Positions 15,624 to 22,485 of a DNA stretch of 33,771 nucleotides are shown piece after piece (the stretch's first letter is position 1; every line of letters starts with the position of its first letter). This DNA is from Bacteroidota bacterium (GTDB lineage: Bacteria; Bacteroidota; Bacteroidia; Chitinophagales; Chitinophagaceae), in assembly GCA_947448725.1 (NCBI GenBank), contig CANFOM010000024.1, positions 1 through 33,771 on the forward strand. The letters are read 5' to 3'. The notes under the pieces were generated by a model. It was not told the origin of the DNA. It was given only the letters and a program-made list of their open reading frames with translations, and made no database searches. The position numbers were made by a program, and so were the translations under genes.

Positions 15624-16358
15624 TTGGGTGGTAGTTCTATAAAATTTACATTGAAAAGATTAAGACATTTATTTTCTTTTTTTAAGAAATCCGAGTTTGA
15701 AACAAACTTGTCGCACTTAATTGGTTATCGTACCAAAAGTGTTTTGCTTTTTCAAACAGCATTGAATCATCGCTCTGTAAAAGATAGTCCTACAGAAAAC
15801 AATGAACGACTTGAATTTTTAGGGGATGCGATTATTAGTGCAGTAGTAGCGGATTATTTATTTAAAAAGTATCCTTATAAAGGAGAAGGTTTTTTAACCG
15901 AGATGCGCAGCAAAATGGTGAACAGACAACAACTCAATCATATTGGCGTTCAAATGGGATTGCGTAAGATGACTCGATTCAATAAAATGGATGGAAGTTT
16001 AAGAACCAGTCAAATTTTTGGAAACACTTTGGAAGCCTTGGTAGGAGCCATTTATTTAGATAAAAAATACGACTTCACTAAGCTTTGGATTTTAGAAAAA
16101 ATGATACAGCCTTATTTGTTTATGGAAGATTTAGAACAAATAGACATCAATATCAAAAATAAAATTATTGGATGGGCTTCCAAACAAGGCAAGCAAATTG
16201 ATTTTGTTTTAGCAGGGGAGCAGTTGGAAGGTCGCCGCAGATTATTTACCATTAATGTAGTGATAGATGGAGAGGTAGTGACGGCACAAAGGGGGTATAC
16301 CAAAAAAGATGCGAGTCAATTGGCTGCACAAAAAGCCATTGAAATTTTAGGCATTTAA
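15624..16358 (+). CDS. rnc: Ribonuclease III
   Basis: 244 residues from the TTG at 15624. The frame opens only after the stop at 15600-15602 and contains no ATG or GTG before the catalytic domain; TTG at 15624 or 15651 are the candidates. The RNase III signature NERLEFLGDA is at residues 60-69 (metal ligands Glu64, Asp68). The second acidic patch reads GNTLEALVGAIYLD, so Glu137 is kept while the Asp seen in E. coli (Asp114) is Asn134. A double-stranded-RNA-binding domain occupies about residues 170-244, ending in DASQLAAQKAIEIL. It processes rRNA and structured mRNA. It starts 4 bases after fabF, implying translational coupling. Confidence 0.95.
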   Translation: MGGSSIKFTLKRLRHLFSFFKKSEFETNLSHLIGYRTKSVLLFQTALNHRSVKDSPTENNERLEFLGDAIISAVVADYLFKKYPYKGEGFLTEMRSKMVNRQQLNHIGVQMGLRKMTRFNKMDGSLRTSQIFGNTLEALVGAIYLDKKYDFTKLWILEKMIQPYLFMEDLEQIDINIKNKIIGWASKQGKQIDFVLAGEQLEGRRRLFTINVVIDGEVVTAQRGYTKKDASQLAAQKAIEILGI

Positions 16359-16373
16359 TACCTCTTTAATTCT

Positions 16374-16775
16374 TTATCTACTTTGGCAAAGCTCTATTAG
16401 TACCCCATTGGTTTCTTTAGGATGTACAAAACAAACCCATTTGTTATCGGCCCCTATTTTAGGACTATCGTTTAAAAGAGTAAAGCCTTCTTTTTTTAGT
16501 CTTTCCATTTCAACGTTAATGTCAGGCACTTCAAAAGCAATATGGTGCATGCCTTCCCCTTTCTTATCAATAAATTTTGCAATCACCCCGGCAGGGTCGG
16601 TACTTTCCAGTAGTTCAATTTTGGAGTTTTGTTGAAGAAAAAAGGCCGTATTTACTTGTTCCCCCTCTATCTTTTCTGTTTTATAACAAGGGCTGCCTAA
16701 TAGCTTTTCAAATAAGGGAATACTTATTTGTAAGTCTTTAACTGCAATGCCGATATGTTCTACCTTATAGTCCAT
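16374..16775 (-). CDS. mce: Methylmalonyl-CoA epimerase
   Basis: 133 residues, the normal length. It is a vicinal-oxygen-chelate fold of two beta-alpha-beta-beta-beta modules. Visible family motifs are KVEHIGIAVKDL (metal His7), GEGMHHIAFEV (second metal His) and the terminal GVLIELCQ (metal Glu). It interconverts the 2R and 2S forms of methylmalonyl-CoA, linking propionyl-CoA and succinyl-CoA metabolism. The mutase is not in the window. The gene is convergent with rnc, with only 15 bases between the two stops and no visible terminator. A glyoxalase-like protein of other specificity is the alternative, but the motifs favour the epimerase. Confidence 0.9.
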   Translation of the reverse strand: MDYKVEHIGIAVKDLQISIPLFEKLLGSPCYKTEKIEGEQVNTAFFLQQNSKIELLESTDPAGVIAKFIDKKGEGMHHIAFEVPDINVEMERLKKEGFTLLNDSPKIGADNKWVCFVHPKETNGVLIELCQSR

Positions 16776-16851
16776 GCTTCCTTTGTTTTACGAATTGGGA
16801 AATAATTGCCTTTAATGCCTAACGAATTCAATAAAATCAAGCCTTAAGCTT

Positions 16852-16859
16852 TACTTTTG
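16852..16859 (+). promoter_or_regulatory. -7 promoter element of the isc operon (TACTTTTG)
   Basis: A full TAnnTTTG match lies 26 bases before the iscS ATG in the 110-base gap divergent from mce. No clear -33 element is seen. Confidence 0.45.
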
Positions 16860-16885
16860 TGCTTTAGAAAAAATCAAATTCGGAT

Positions 16886-18103
16886 ATGTTAAAATTACCA
16901 ATTTATCTTGATCATAACGCAACTACTCCCATGGATCCAAGGGTTTTAGAAGCGATGATCCCCTATTTTGTCGAAAATTTCGGAAACGCGGCCAGCCGTA
17001 ACCATTCTTTTGGATGGCAAGCGGAAGAGGCGGTAGATTATGCCCGTGAACAAGTGGCCCAATTAATTGGTGCCGACCCTAAAGAAATCATTTTCACTTC
17101 GGGTGCTACCGAGGGGGATAATTTAGGTATCAAAGGGGTGTACGAAATGTATGCGAGCAAGGGCAACCATATTATTACATGTACAACCGAACATAAAGCA
17201 GTTTTAGATACTTGTAAGCACCTTGAAAAATTAGGCGCCGAAGTAACTTATTTAGAAGTGCAACCCGATGGCTTAGTCGATTTAAAGCAATTGGAAGCAG
17301 CCATGAAACCTACTACTATTTTGGTAGCCATCATGTATGCCAACAATGAAATTGGAGTGGTTCAACCAGTGAAAGAAATTAGCGCCATTGCCAAAAAACA
17401 TGGAGCTTTATTTTTTACAGATGCGGTACAAGCAGTGGGAAAAATTCCAGTGGATGTAATTGCAGATGGGATTGATATCATGGCATTTACGGCGCACAAA
17501 ATGTATGGTCCTAAAGGTGTTGGTGCCTTATATGTGAGACGTAAAAATCCACGTGTTAAAGTAACTGCACAAGTTGATGGCGGTGGACATGAAAGAGGTA
17601 TGCGTAGTGGCACTTTAAATGTACCAGGTATTGTTGGTTTTGGTAAAGCTTGCGAACTAGCTCGTTTAGAAATGGCTTCTGACACTGAGAGAATTTCAAA
17701 ATTGAGAGATAAATTAGAAAATGCTTTAAAGCAAATTGACGAGTCTTATGTCAATGGTAATCCAGCACATCGTTTGCCACATGTAAGTAATATTTCTTTT
17801 AAATATGTAGAAGGAGAAGGATTGATGATGGGCTTTAACAAGGATATCGCTTTGTCTTCTGGTTCTGCTTGTACTTCTGCTTCTTTAGAGCCTAGCTATG
17901 TATTAAAAGCATTGGGCCTTGGAGATGACTTAGCACATAGTTCACTTCGTTTTGGATTGGGCAGGTATACCACCGAAGAGCAAATTGATTTTACCATTAA
18001 AGCAGTTACAGATACTGTTTTAAAGTTAAGAGAAATGAGTCCTTTGTGGGAAATGTTTAAGGAAGGAATAGACATTGATGCGATTCAATGGGCGCATCAT
18101 TAA
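16886..18103 (+). CDS. iscS: Cysteine desulfurase, IscS type
   Basis: 405 residues. This is a fold-type I PLP enzyme with the cofactor lysine at Lys205 ([11 protein letters not shown]) and the PLP-stacking His103 ([12 protein letters not shown]). The catalytic persulfide Cys329 lies in a flexible loop ([21 protein letters not shown]), the group I IscS/NifS form. It takes sulfur from cysteine and passes it to the IscU scaffold encoded next, for Fe-S cluster assembly. The N-terminus ([20 protein letters not shown]) is intact. It heads iscS-iscU-iscA, with a -7 element upstream and a strong terminator after iscA. Confidence 0.96.
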   Translation: MLKLPIYLDHNATTPMDPRVLEAMIPYFVENFGNAASRNHSFGWQAEEAVDYAREQVAQLIGADPKEIIFTSGATEGDNLGIKGVYEMYASKGNHIITCTTEHKAVLDTCKHLEKLGAEVTYLEVQPDGLVDLKQLEAAMKPTTILVAIMYANNEIGVVQPVKEISAIAKKHGALFFTDAVQAVGKIPVDVIADGIDIMAFTAHKMYGPKGVGALYVRRKNPRVKVTAQVDGGGHERGMRSGTLNVPGIVGFGKACELARLEMASDTERISKLRDKLENALKQIDESYVNGNPAHRLPHVSNISFKYVEGEGLMMGFNKDIALSSGSACTSASLEPSYVLKALGLGDDLAHSSLRFGLGRYTTEEQIDFTIKAVTDTVLKLREMSPLWEMFKEGIDIDAIQWAHH

Positions 18104-18165
18104 TAATTACAACCTATACATTTAATAATTTTTTAATAATTTTACAATAATAAAAACCAACCATC

Positions 18166-18582
18166 ATGGCATATTCAGATAAAGTAATCGATCATTATTC
18201 TAATCCAAAAAATGTAGGCACTCTAGACAAGTCTTCTAAAAGTGTAGGAACAGGATTAGTAGGCGCTCCAGAATGTGGAGACGTTATGCGTTTACAAATT
18301 GAAGTAGATCAAGCAACAGGTATTATCACCGATGCAAAATTTAAAACTTTTGGTTGTGGTTCGGCCATTGCTTCTTCCTCTTTAGCCACAGAGTGGTTAA
18401 AAGGAAAAACTGTTGACGAAGCAGTTAAAATTGACAATATGGATTTAGTAGAGGAATTAAATTTGCCTCCAGTAAAAATACATTGCTCAGTTTTGGCAGA
18501 AGATGCTATTAAAGCAGCCATCAATGATTTTCGTGTAAAAAATGGTTTGACTGAATTGGTGTTTGAACAAAGTCATGTGTAA
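18166..18582 (+). CDS. iscU: Fe-S cluster assembly scaffold IscU
   Basis: 138 residues. The three cluster-ligand cysteines are Cys37 (GAPECGDVM), Cys64 (FGCGSAIASS) and Cys107 (IHCSVLAEDA), with Asp39 and His106 beside them as in classical IscU. Residues 100-104 are LPPVK, the motif recognised by the HscA chaperone, so an hscA-like gene is expected elsewhere in the genome. It receives sulfur from IscS and builds [2Fe-2S] clusters in the cytoplasm. It lies 62 bases after iscS and 31 before iscA. Confidence 0.97.
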   Translation: MAYSDKVIDHYSNPKNVGTLDKSSKSVGTGLVGAPECGDVMRLQIEVDQATGIITDAKFKTFGCGSAIASSSLATEWLKGKTVDEAVKIDNMDLVEELNLPPVKIHCSVLAEDAIKAAINDFRVKNGLTELVFEQSHV

Positions 18583-18613
18583 ACCATTCATCAACGACTA
18601 AGATTTTGATACC

Positions 18614-18970
18614 ATGAGTGAAGTAGCGCAAGAAAATTCGATTTATGTAAGTGAAAAAGCCAAGGCCAAGGTTTTGCAGTTAATGCAAGACGCTGGTGTT
18701 ACTGGTGATGCCTCTTATTTTTTGAGAGTAGGGGTGGTGGGCGGTGGATGTTCTGGTTTAAGTTATAAATTAGACTTTGACAATGAAATAAAGCCCATGG
18801 ATCAAGTTTTTGAAGACAATGGGATAAAAATTGTTACCGACTTAAAAAGCTTTTTATACTTGGTCAATACCGAATTAGAGTTCTCCGATGGCCTCAATGG
18901 GAAAGGTTTTTTCTTTAACAATCCTAACGCCAGTAGAAGTTGTGGATGTGGTGATAGTTTTGCGGTGTAA
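18614..18970 (+). CDS. iscA: A-type Fe-S carrier, IscA/HesB family
   Basis: 118 residues. The A-type cluster ligands are Cys46 (VGGGCSGLSYKLDF) and Cys110/Cys112 in the C-terminal SCGCGDSF. The N-terminal half (IYVSEKAKAKVLQLMQ) is typical. It accepts or delivers Fe-S clusters after assembly on IscU. It is the last gene of the three-gene isc operon, and a strong hairpin terminator follows 38 bases later. The neighbours hscA, hscB, fdx and iscR found with ISC in Proteobacteria are missing here. The name iscA is chosen from context; sufA or erpA function cannot be excluded. Confidence 0.93.
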   Translation: MSEVAQENSIYVSEKAKAKVLQLMQDAGVTGDASYFLRVGVVGGGCSGLSYKLDFDNEIKPMDQVFEDNGIKIVTDLKSFLYLVNTELEFSDGLNGKGFFFNNPNASRSCGCGDSFAV

Positions 18971-19008
18971 GTGCACTTTATAAAAATATAAGATGCTTAT
19001 AATATTCA

Positions 19009-19038
19009 ATGCCCCGATAACTCGGGGCATTTTTTTTG
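19009..19038 (+). terminator. Strong intrinsic terminator after iscA
   Basis: A perfect 9-bp stem (ATGCCCCGA at 19009-19017 with TCGGGGCAT at 19022-19030) encloses loop TAAC and is followed by eight further T's. Its T-run runs directly into the putative gldFG promoter element. Confidence 0.95.
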
Positions 19039-19046
19039 TAGCTTTG
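19039..19046 (+). promoter_or_regulatory. -7 element immediately before the GldF-GldG gene (TAGCTTTG)
   Basis: TAGCTTTG is followed by only 4 bases and then the ATG at 19051. Transcription would start at or beside the ATG, giving a leaderless mRNA. The -33 region is occupied by the iscA terminator and has no TTTG. Confidence 0.45.
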
Positions 19047-19050
19047 GCCT

Positions 19051-21492
19051 ATGTGGGCAATTTGCAAAAAAGAATGGGCGCAATACTTTAGCGGAATTAC
19101 TGGTTACTTAATCATTGGCTTTTATTTATTGATTAATGGGCTGGTCTTATTTGTTTTACCTAATTACAATATTTTAGATTTTGGTTATGCTTCTTTACAA
19201 GCTTATTTCGACTTTGCCCCCTGGTTTTTATTGTTATTGATTCCGGCCATTACCATGCATAGCTTTTCGGACGAATATAAGCTAGGAACTTATGAGCTTT
19301 TGAGCACTTTGCCTATCCGACCCTTGCATTTAGTAGTAGGTAAATTGATAGGCACTTATTTAATCGTTTTAGTAGCCATAGCGCCTACATTTTTATATGC
19401 GGTGGCTATAGATTCCTTGAGTGCTATTGGAGGCTTGGATTGGGGAGGCACTATCGGCGCTTATTGTGGTTTGTTATTGCTGTCAGCGGCCTATACGGCC
19501 ATTGGTGTTTACGCGAGCAGTACCACTAAAAATAATTTAGTTTCCTTGTTGTTATCGATCTCAATTTCCTTATTATTTTTTAAAGGATTTGATTGGCTAA
19601 GTGGCCTAAGTGTATTTAAAAACGGGTATGATTATTATATTACTCCATTAGGATTTAACCATCACTATCGATCTATGAGTAGGGGGGTGTTATCTTTTCA
19701 AGATGGGATTTATTTTCTTAGTATTCTTATTTTATTTTGCATGGGATGTCTTGAAAATATAAAAGCAAAATTTAAGTATCTAGCAGCCATTGTTTTTATT
19801 TTAGCATTCAATTATATTGCTTTTGTTTGGCCTATACAATTAGACTTAACAAAAGAGCACAGGTATACCTTAAGTAAAAGTTCTACGCAAATCATTCAAA
19901 AAGTACAAAGTCCGGTTATAATACATTTGTATTTAGGAGGAGACCTGCCAGCTTATTATAAAAAAATTGCAGAAGCTAGTGCCAACTTGCTAGAACAGCT
20001 GCATCAAATAAATCCAAGATACATCCAATGGCAAATAGAAGTACCTAGTCAAATGTATAAAGACACTGCTTTATATCAATTGTATGATAGCTTATCAAAA
20101 TTAGGTTTGCCTATACAGCGCTTACAAGAACAAGATAGGGCATCCGATAAAAGGGTAGATCAATTATTAATACCAGGCGCCTTGGTGGAAGTAGCAGGCC
20201 AAAAGCCCATGGTGATTGATTTAAGAAGTAGTAAAAAGTTTTTTAAACCTTATAATATCGTTAAAGATCTTCCAGAGGAAGATGCAGAAGCCAGTACCAA
20301 TGCGGCCGAGGCCTTATTGGAATACAAGTTTACACAAGCCATTTATTTACTCAATAGAAAAGAAGTGCCTACCATTGCATACGCTATAGGCAATGGAGAG
20401 CCGGTCGATTTAACAGTGAATGATTTAGGGGAATCCATACGACATCAATATAATTTGGTGGTATTTGATTTAAAAAAAGGCTATCCTGATGCCAAAAAAA
20501 TTAAAACCCTATTAATTATAAAACCTACTACTGCTTTTTCTGAATCAGATAAAATAAAATTGGATCAATATGTCATGGCTGGAGGAAACATCATTTGGGC
20601 GGTAGATAAATTGTATGCCGAATATGATAGTTTGCAAAAAACAGACGGGACTTATGTGGCCTATGATAGAGGTTTGGCATTGGACGATTTATTTTTTAAA
20701 TATGGGGTAAGAGTAAATAGTAATTTGGTACAAGATTTAAACTGTGCAAAATTACCCATGGTGATTGGAAAACAATCCGATGGGAGTCCATTGATGCAAC
20801 GCATCCCTTGGCCTTATTATCCTTTTTTATTAGGAGAAGATAGGCACCCCCTTGTTCAGAATTTAGATCGGGTATTGTCCTTGTTCCCTTCTAGCATAGA
20901 TACTTTACCCAACAGTGCAATTAAAAAAACAATTTTACTGAGCACCGACACCAATAGCAGATTAATTGCTACCCCTAATTTAGTTTCTTTAAATAGTGTA
21001 AAGGATGAGGCGGCTATGTCATCTTTTAATAAACACCAAGTGCCCATTGCTGTATTATTGGAAGGAAAGTTTAGTTCCTTGTATGCCAATAGAATTTCAA
21101 GTATTTTAAAGGATAGTATTTTAAAAACAACGGGGAGGAATTATCTGGCGGTAGGCGAAAATAATTCAAAACAAATAGTGCTATCGGACGCCGATATTTT
21201 TACCAATCAAGTAGATAAAACAAGAGGGGCTTTGCCCATGGGAATGATTCCTTTTGAGGACTATCAATTTGCCAATCACGATTTTTATTTAAATAGTATT
21301 GCTTTTTTAAACGAGCCCTTTGGTTTATTAGAAAGCAGGAATAAGTTGCTTGTTTTACGCTTATTAGACCAACAAAAAGTAGAGGAAAATAGGTTGTTGT
21401 GGCAAACCATTATCATAGCAAGTCCATTGCTGTTACTTTTTGTTGGTTTTGCGCTATGGGCTTATTATCGGAAACGTCAATTTGCTCTGTAG
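19051..21492 (+). CDS. gldFG: GldF-GldG fusion: gliding-motility ABC transporter permease plus auxiliary protein
   Basis: 813 residues in one uninterrupted frame. Residues 1-235 are a GldF permease (start MWAICKKEWAQYFSGITGYL; segment FSDEYKLGTYELLSTLPI; six hydrophobic helices at about 12-38, 54-72, 99-120, 134-155, 160-178, 218-233). From about 242 the sequence is GldG: a membrane helix, then FVWPIQLDLTKEHRYTLS, a long periplasmic region with the DUF4350/GldG-like domain, and a C-terminal helix at about 786-806. In Flavobacterium these are separate proteins of about 240 and 560 residues, so the length equals their sum. The short cytoplasmic linker KAKFK keeps both topologies consistent. The partner ATPase GldA is not in the window. 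The complex is tied to gliding and type IX secretion, but its transport substrate is unknown. Confidence 0.88.
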   Translation: MWAICKKEWAQYFSGITGYLIIGFYLLINGLVLFVLPNYNILDFGYASLQAYFDFAPWFLLLLIPAITMHSFSDEYKLGTYELLSTLPIRPLHLVVGKLIGTYLIVLVAIAPTFLYAVAIDSLSAIGGLDWGGTIGAYCGLLLLSAAYTAIGVYASSTTKNNLVSLLLSISISLLFFKGFDWLSGLSVFKNGYDYYITPLGFNHHYRSMSRGVLSFQDGIYFLSILILFCMGCLENIKAKFKYLAAIVFILAFNYIAFVWPIQLDLTKEHRYTLSKSSTQIIQKVQSPVIIHLYLGGDLPAYYKKIAEASANLLEQLHQINPRYIQWQIEVPSQMYKDTALYQLYDSLSKLGLPIQRLQEQDRASDKRVDQLLIPGALVEVAGQKPMVIDLRSSKKFFKPYNIVKDLPEEDAEASTNAAEALLEYKFTQAIYLLNRKEVPTIAYAIGNGEPVDLTVNDLGESIRHQYNLVVFDLKKGYPDAKKIKTLLIIKPTTAFSESDKIKLDQYVMAGGNIIWAVDKLYAEYDSLQKTDGTYVAYDRGLALDDLFFKYGVRVNSNLVQDLNCAKLPMVIGKQSDGSPLMQRIPWPYYPFLLGEDRHPLVQNLDRVLSLFPSSIDTLPNSAIKKTILLSTDTNSRLIATPNLVSLNSVKDEAAMSSFNKHQVPIAVLLEGKFSSLYANRISSILKDSILKTTGRNYLAVGENNSKQIVLSDADIFTNQVDKTRGALPMGMIPFEDYQFANHDFYLNSIAFLNEPFGLLESRNKLLVLRLLDQQKVEENRLLWQTIIIASPLLLLFVGFALWAYYRKRQFAL

Positions 21493-21512
21493 CAAAGGAT
21501 GTATTAGCTTTG
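21482..21512 (+). promoter_or_regulatory. Promoter of the terC gene: TTG, 20-base spacer, TAGCTTTG
   Basis: TTG at 21482-21484 (within TTTG) is separated by 20 bases from TAGCTTTG at 21505-21512, a good match to the Bacteroidota -33/-7 promoter. The ATG follows 4 bases after the -7 element, so the transcript is probably leaderless. The promoter overlaps the end of the GldF-GldG gene. Confidence 0.6.
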
Positions 21513-21516
21513 TAAC

Positions 21517-22485
21517 ATGTCTACAGACCAATTAGTATACCTTGTTTTTGGATGTGTAATAACAATTGCTTTAGTACTCGATTTGGGTTTTTTGAGTAAA
21601 AAAAATGCAGTTATCTCTATTGCGCAGGCCTTGCGTCAAACTTTTTTATGGGTATTATTGGCTTTTGCTTTTTTTATTTTTATGTGGATCGAAGAAGGAC
21701 AAAAATTAGCACTAGAATATTTGAGTGGGTATTTGATGGAATGGAGTTTAAGCATCGATAATATTTTTGTGTTCATTTTAATTTTTAGTGCGTTTAAAGT
21801 AAAAGAAAAACACATCCCTCGAGTTTTATTAATAGGCATTTTAACGGCAATTTTATTAAGAGTGGTTTTTATCACCGTAGGGGTAGCATTGGTTGCTAAA
21901 TTTGCTTGGGTCCTTTATATCTTTGGTGTTTTTTTATTGTACACGGGCTATCAAATGTTTATTGCTGGAGAGGAGAGTCAATTCGATCCGCATCAATCCA
22001 AAGTATATTTATTTCTAAAAAAATATTTACCCATTGGTAATACCGACGGGGATGGTAAATTCGTTATTAGAGATCATAACAACAAGCCATTGTATACAAG
22101 TTTATTTGTGGTTGTTATTTTACTAGCCATGATAGACTTGGTATTTGCCTTGGATTCAATTCCTGCAGTGATGGGTATTTCCAGGAGTAGTTTGGTAATA
22201 TACACTTCTAATATATTCGCTATTTTAGGCTTGCGTTCTTTATTCTTTTTATTAAGGGGTGCGGTGAATCAATTTGAACACCTTCAGCAAGGCATTGCCA
22301 TTGTGCTAATTTTTATTGGAATAAAAATGTTAGGCGAGCATTATATTAACCAATGGTTGGACAAAAACACGCAAGTACTTATTTCTTTGATGTTTATTAT
22401 TTTTTGTATCTCTGGATCCATTCTATATTCCATATTTACAGCTAAGCAAAAATTAGCCAAAGCACATAAGAAAGAAGTAAACTAA
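21517..22485 (+). CDS. TerC/Alx family integral membrane protein
   Basis: 322 residues with about nine hydrophobic segments. The family's paired acidic motifs are visible: Glu75 and Asp81 in LMEWSLSIDNIFVF, and Asp207/Asp213 in MIDLVFALDSIPAVMG. Members such as Alx and YceF-like TerC proteins export manganese or calcium from the cytoplasm, sometimes to supply exported metalloenzymes; others are linked to tellurite resistance. The loop at 172-192 (NTDGDGKFVIRDHNNKPLY) is the usual hydrophilic one. No ter operon genes are nearby, so tellurite resistance is unlikely to be its main role. The next gene starts on the base after its stop. Confidence 0.92.
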   Translation: MSTDQLVYLVFGCVITIALVLDLGFLSKKNAVISIAQALRQTFLWVLLAFAFFIFMWIEEGQKLALEYLSGYLMEWSLSIDNIFVFILIFSAFKVKEKHIPRVLLIGILTAILLRVVFITVGVALVAKFAWVLYIFGVFLLYTGYQMFIAGEESQFDPHQSKVYLFLKKYLPIGNTDGDGKFVIRDHNNKPLYTSLFVVVILLAMIDLVFALDSIPAVMGISRSSLVIYTSNIFAILGLRSLFFLLRGAVNQFEHLQQGIAIVLIFIGIKMLGEHYINQWLDKNTQVLISLMFIIFCISGSILYSIFTAKQKLAKAHKKEVN

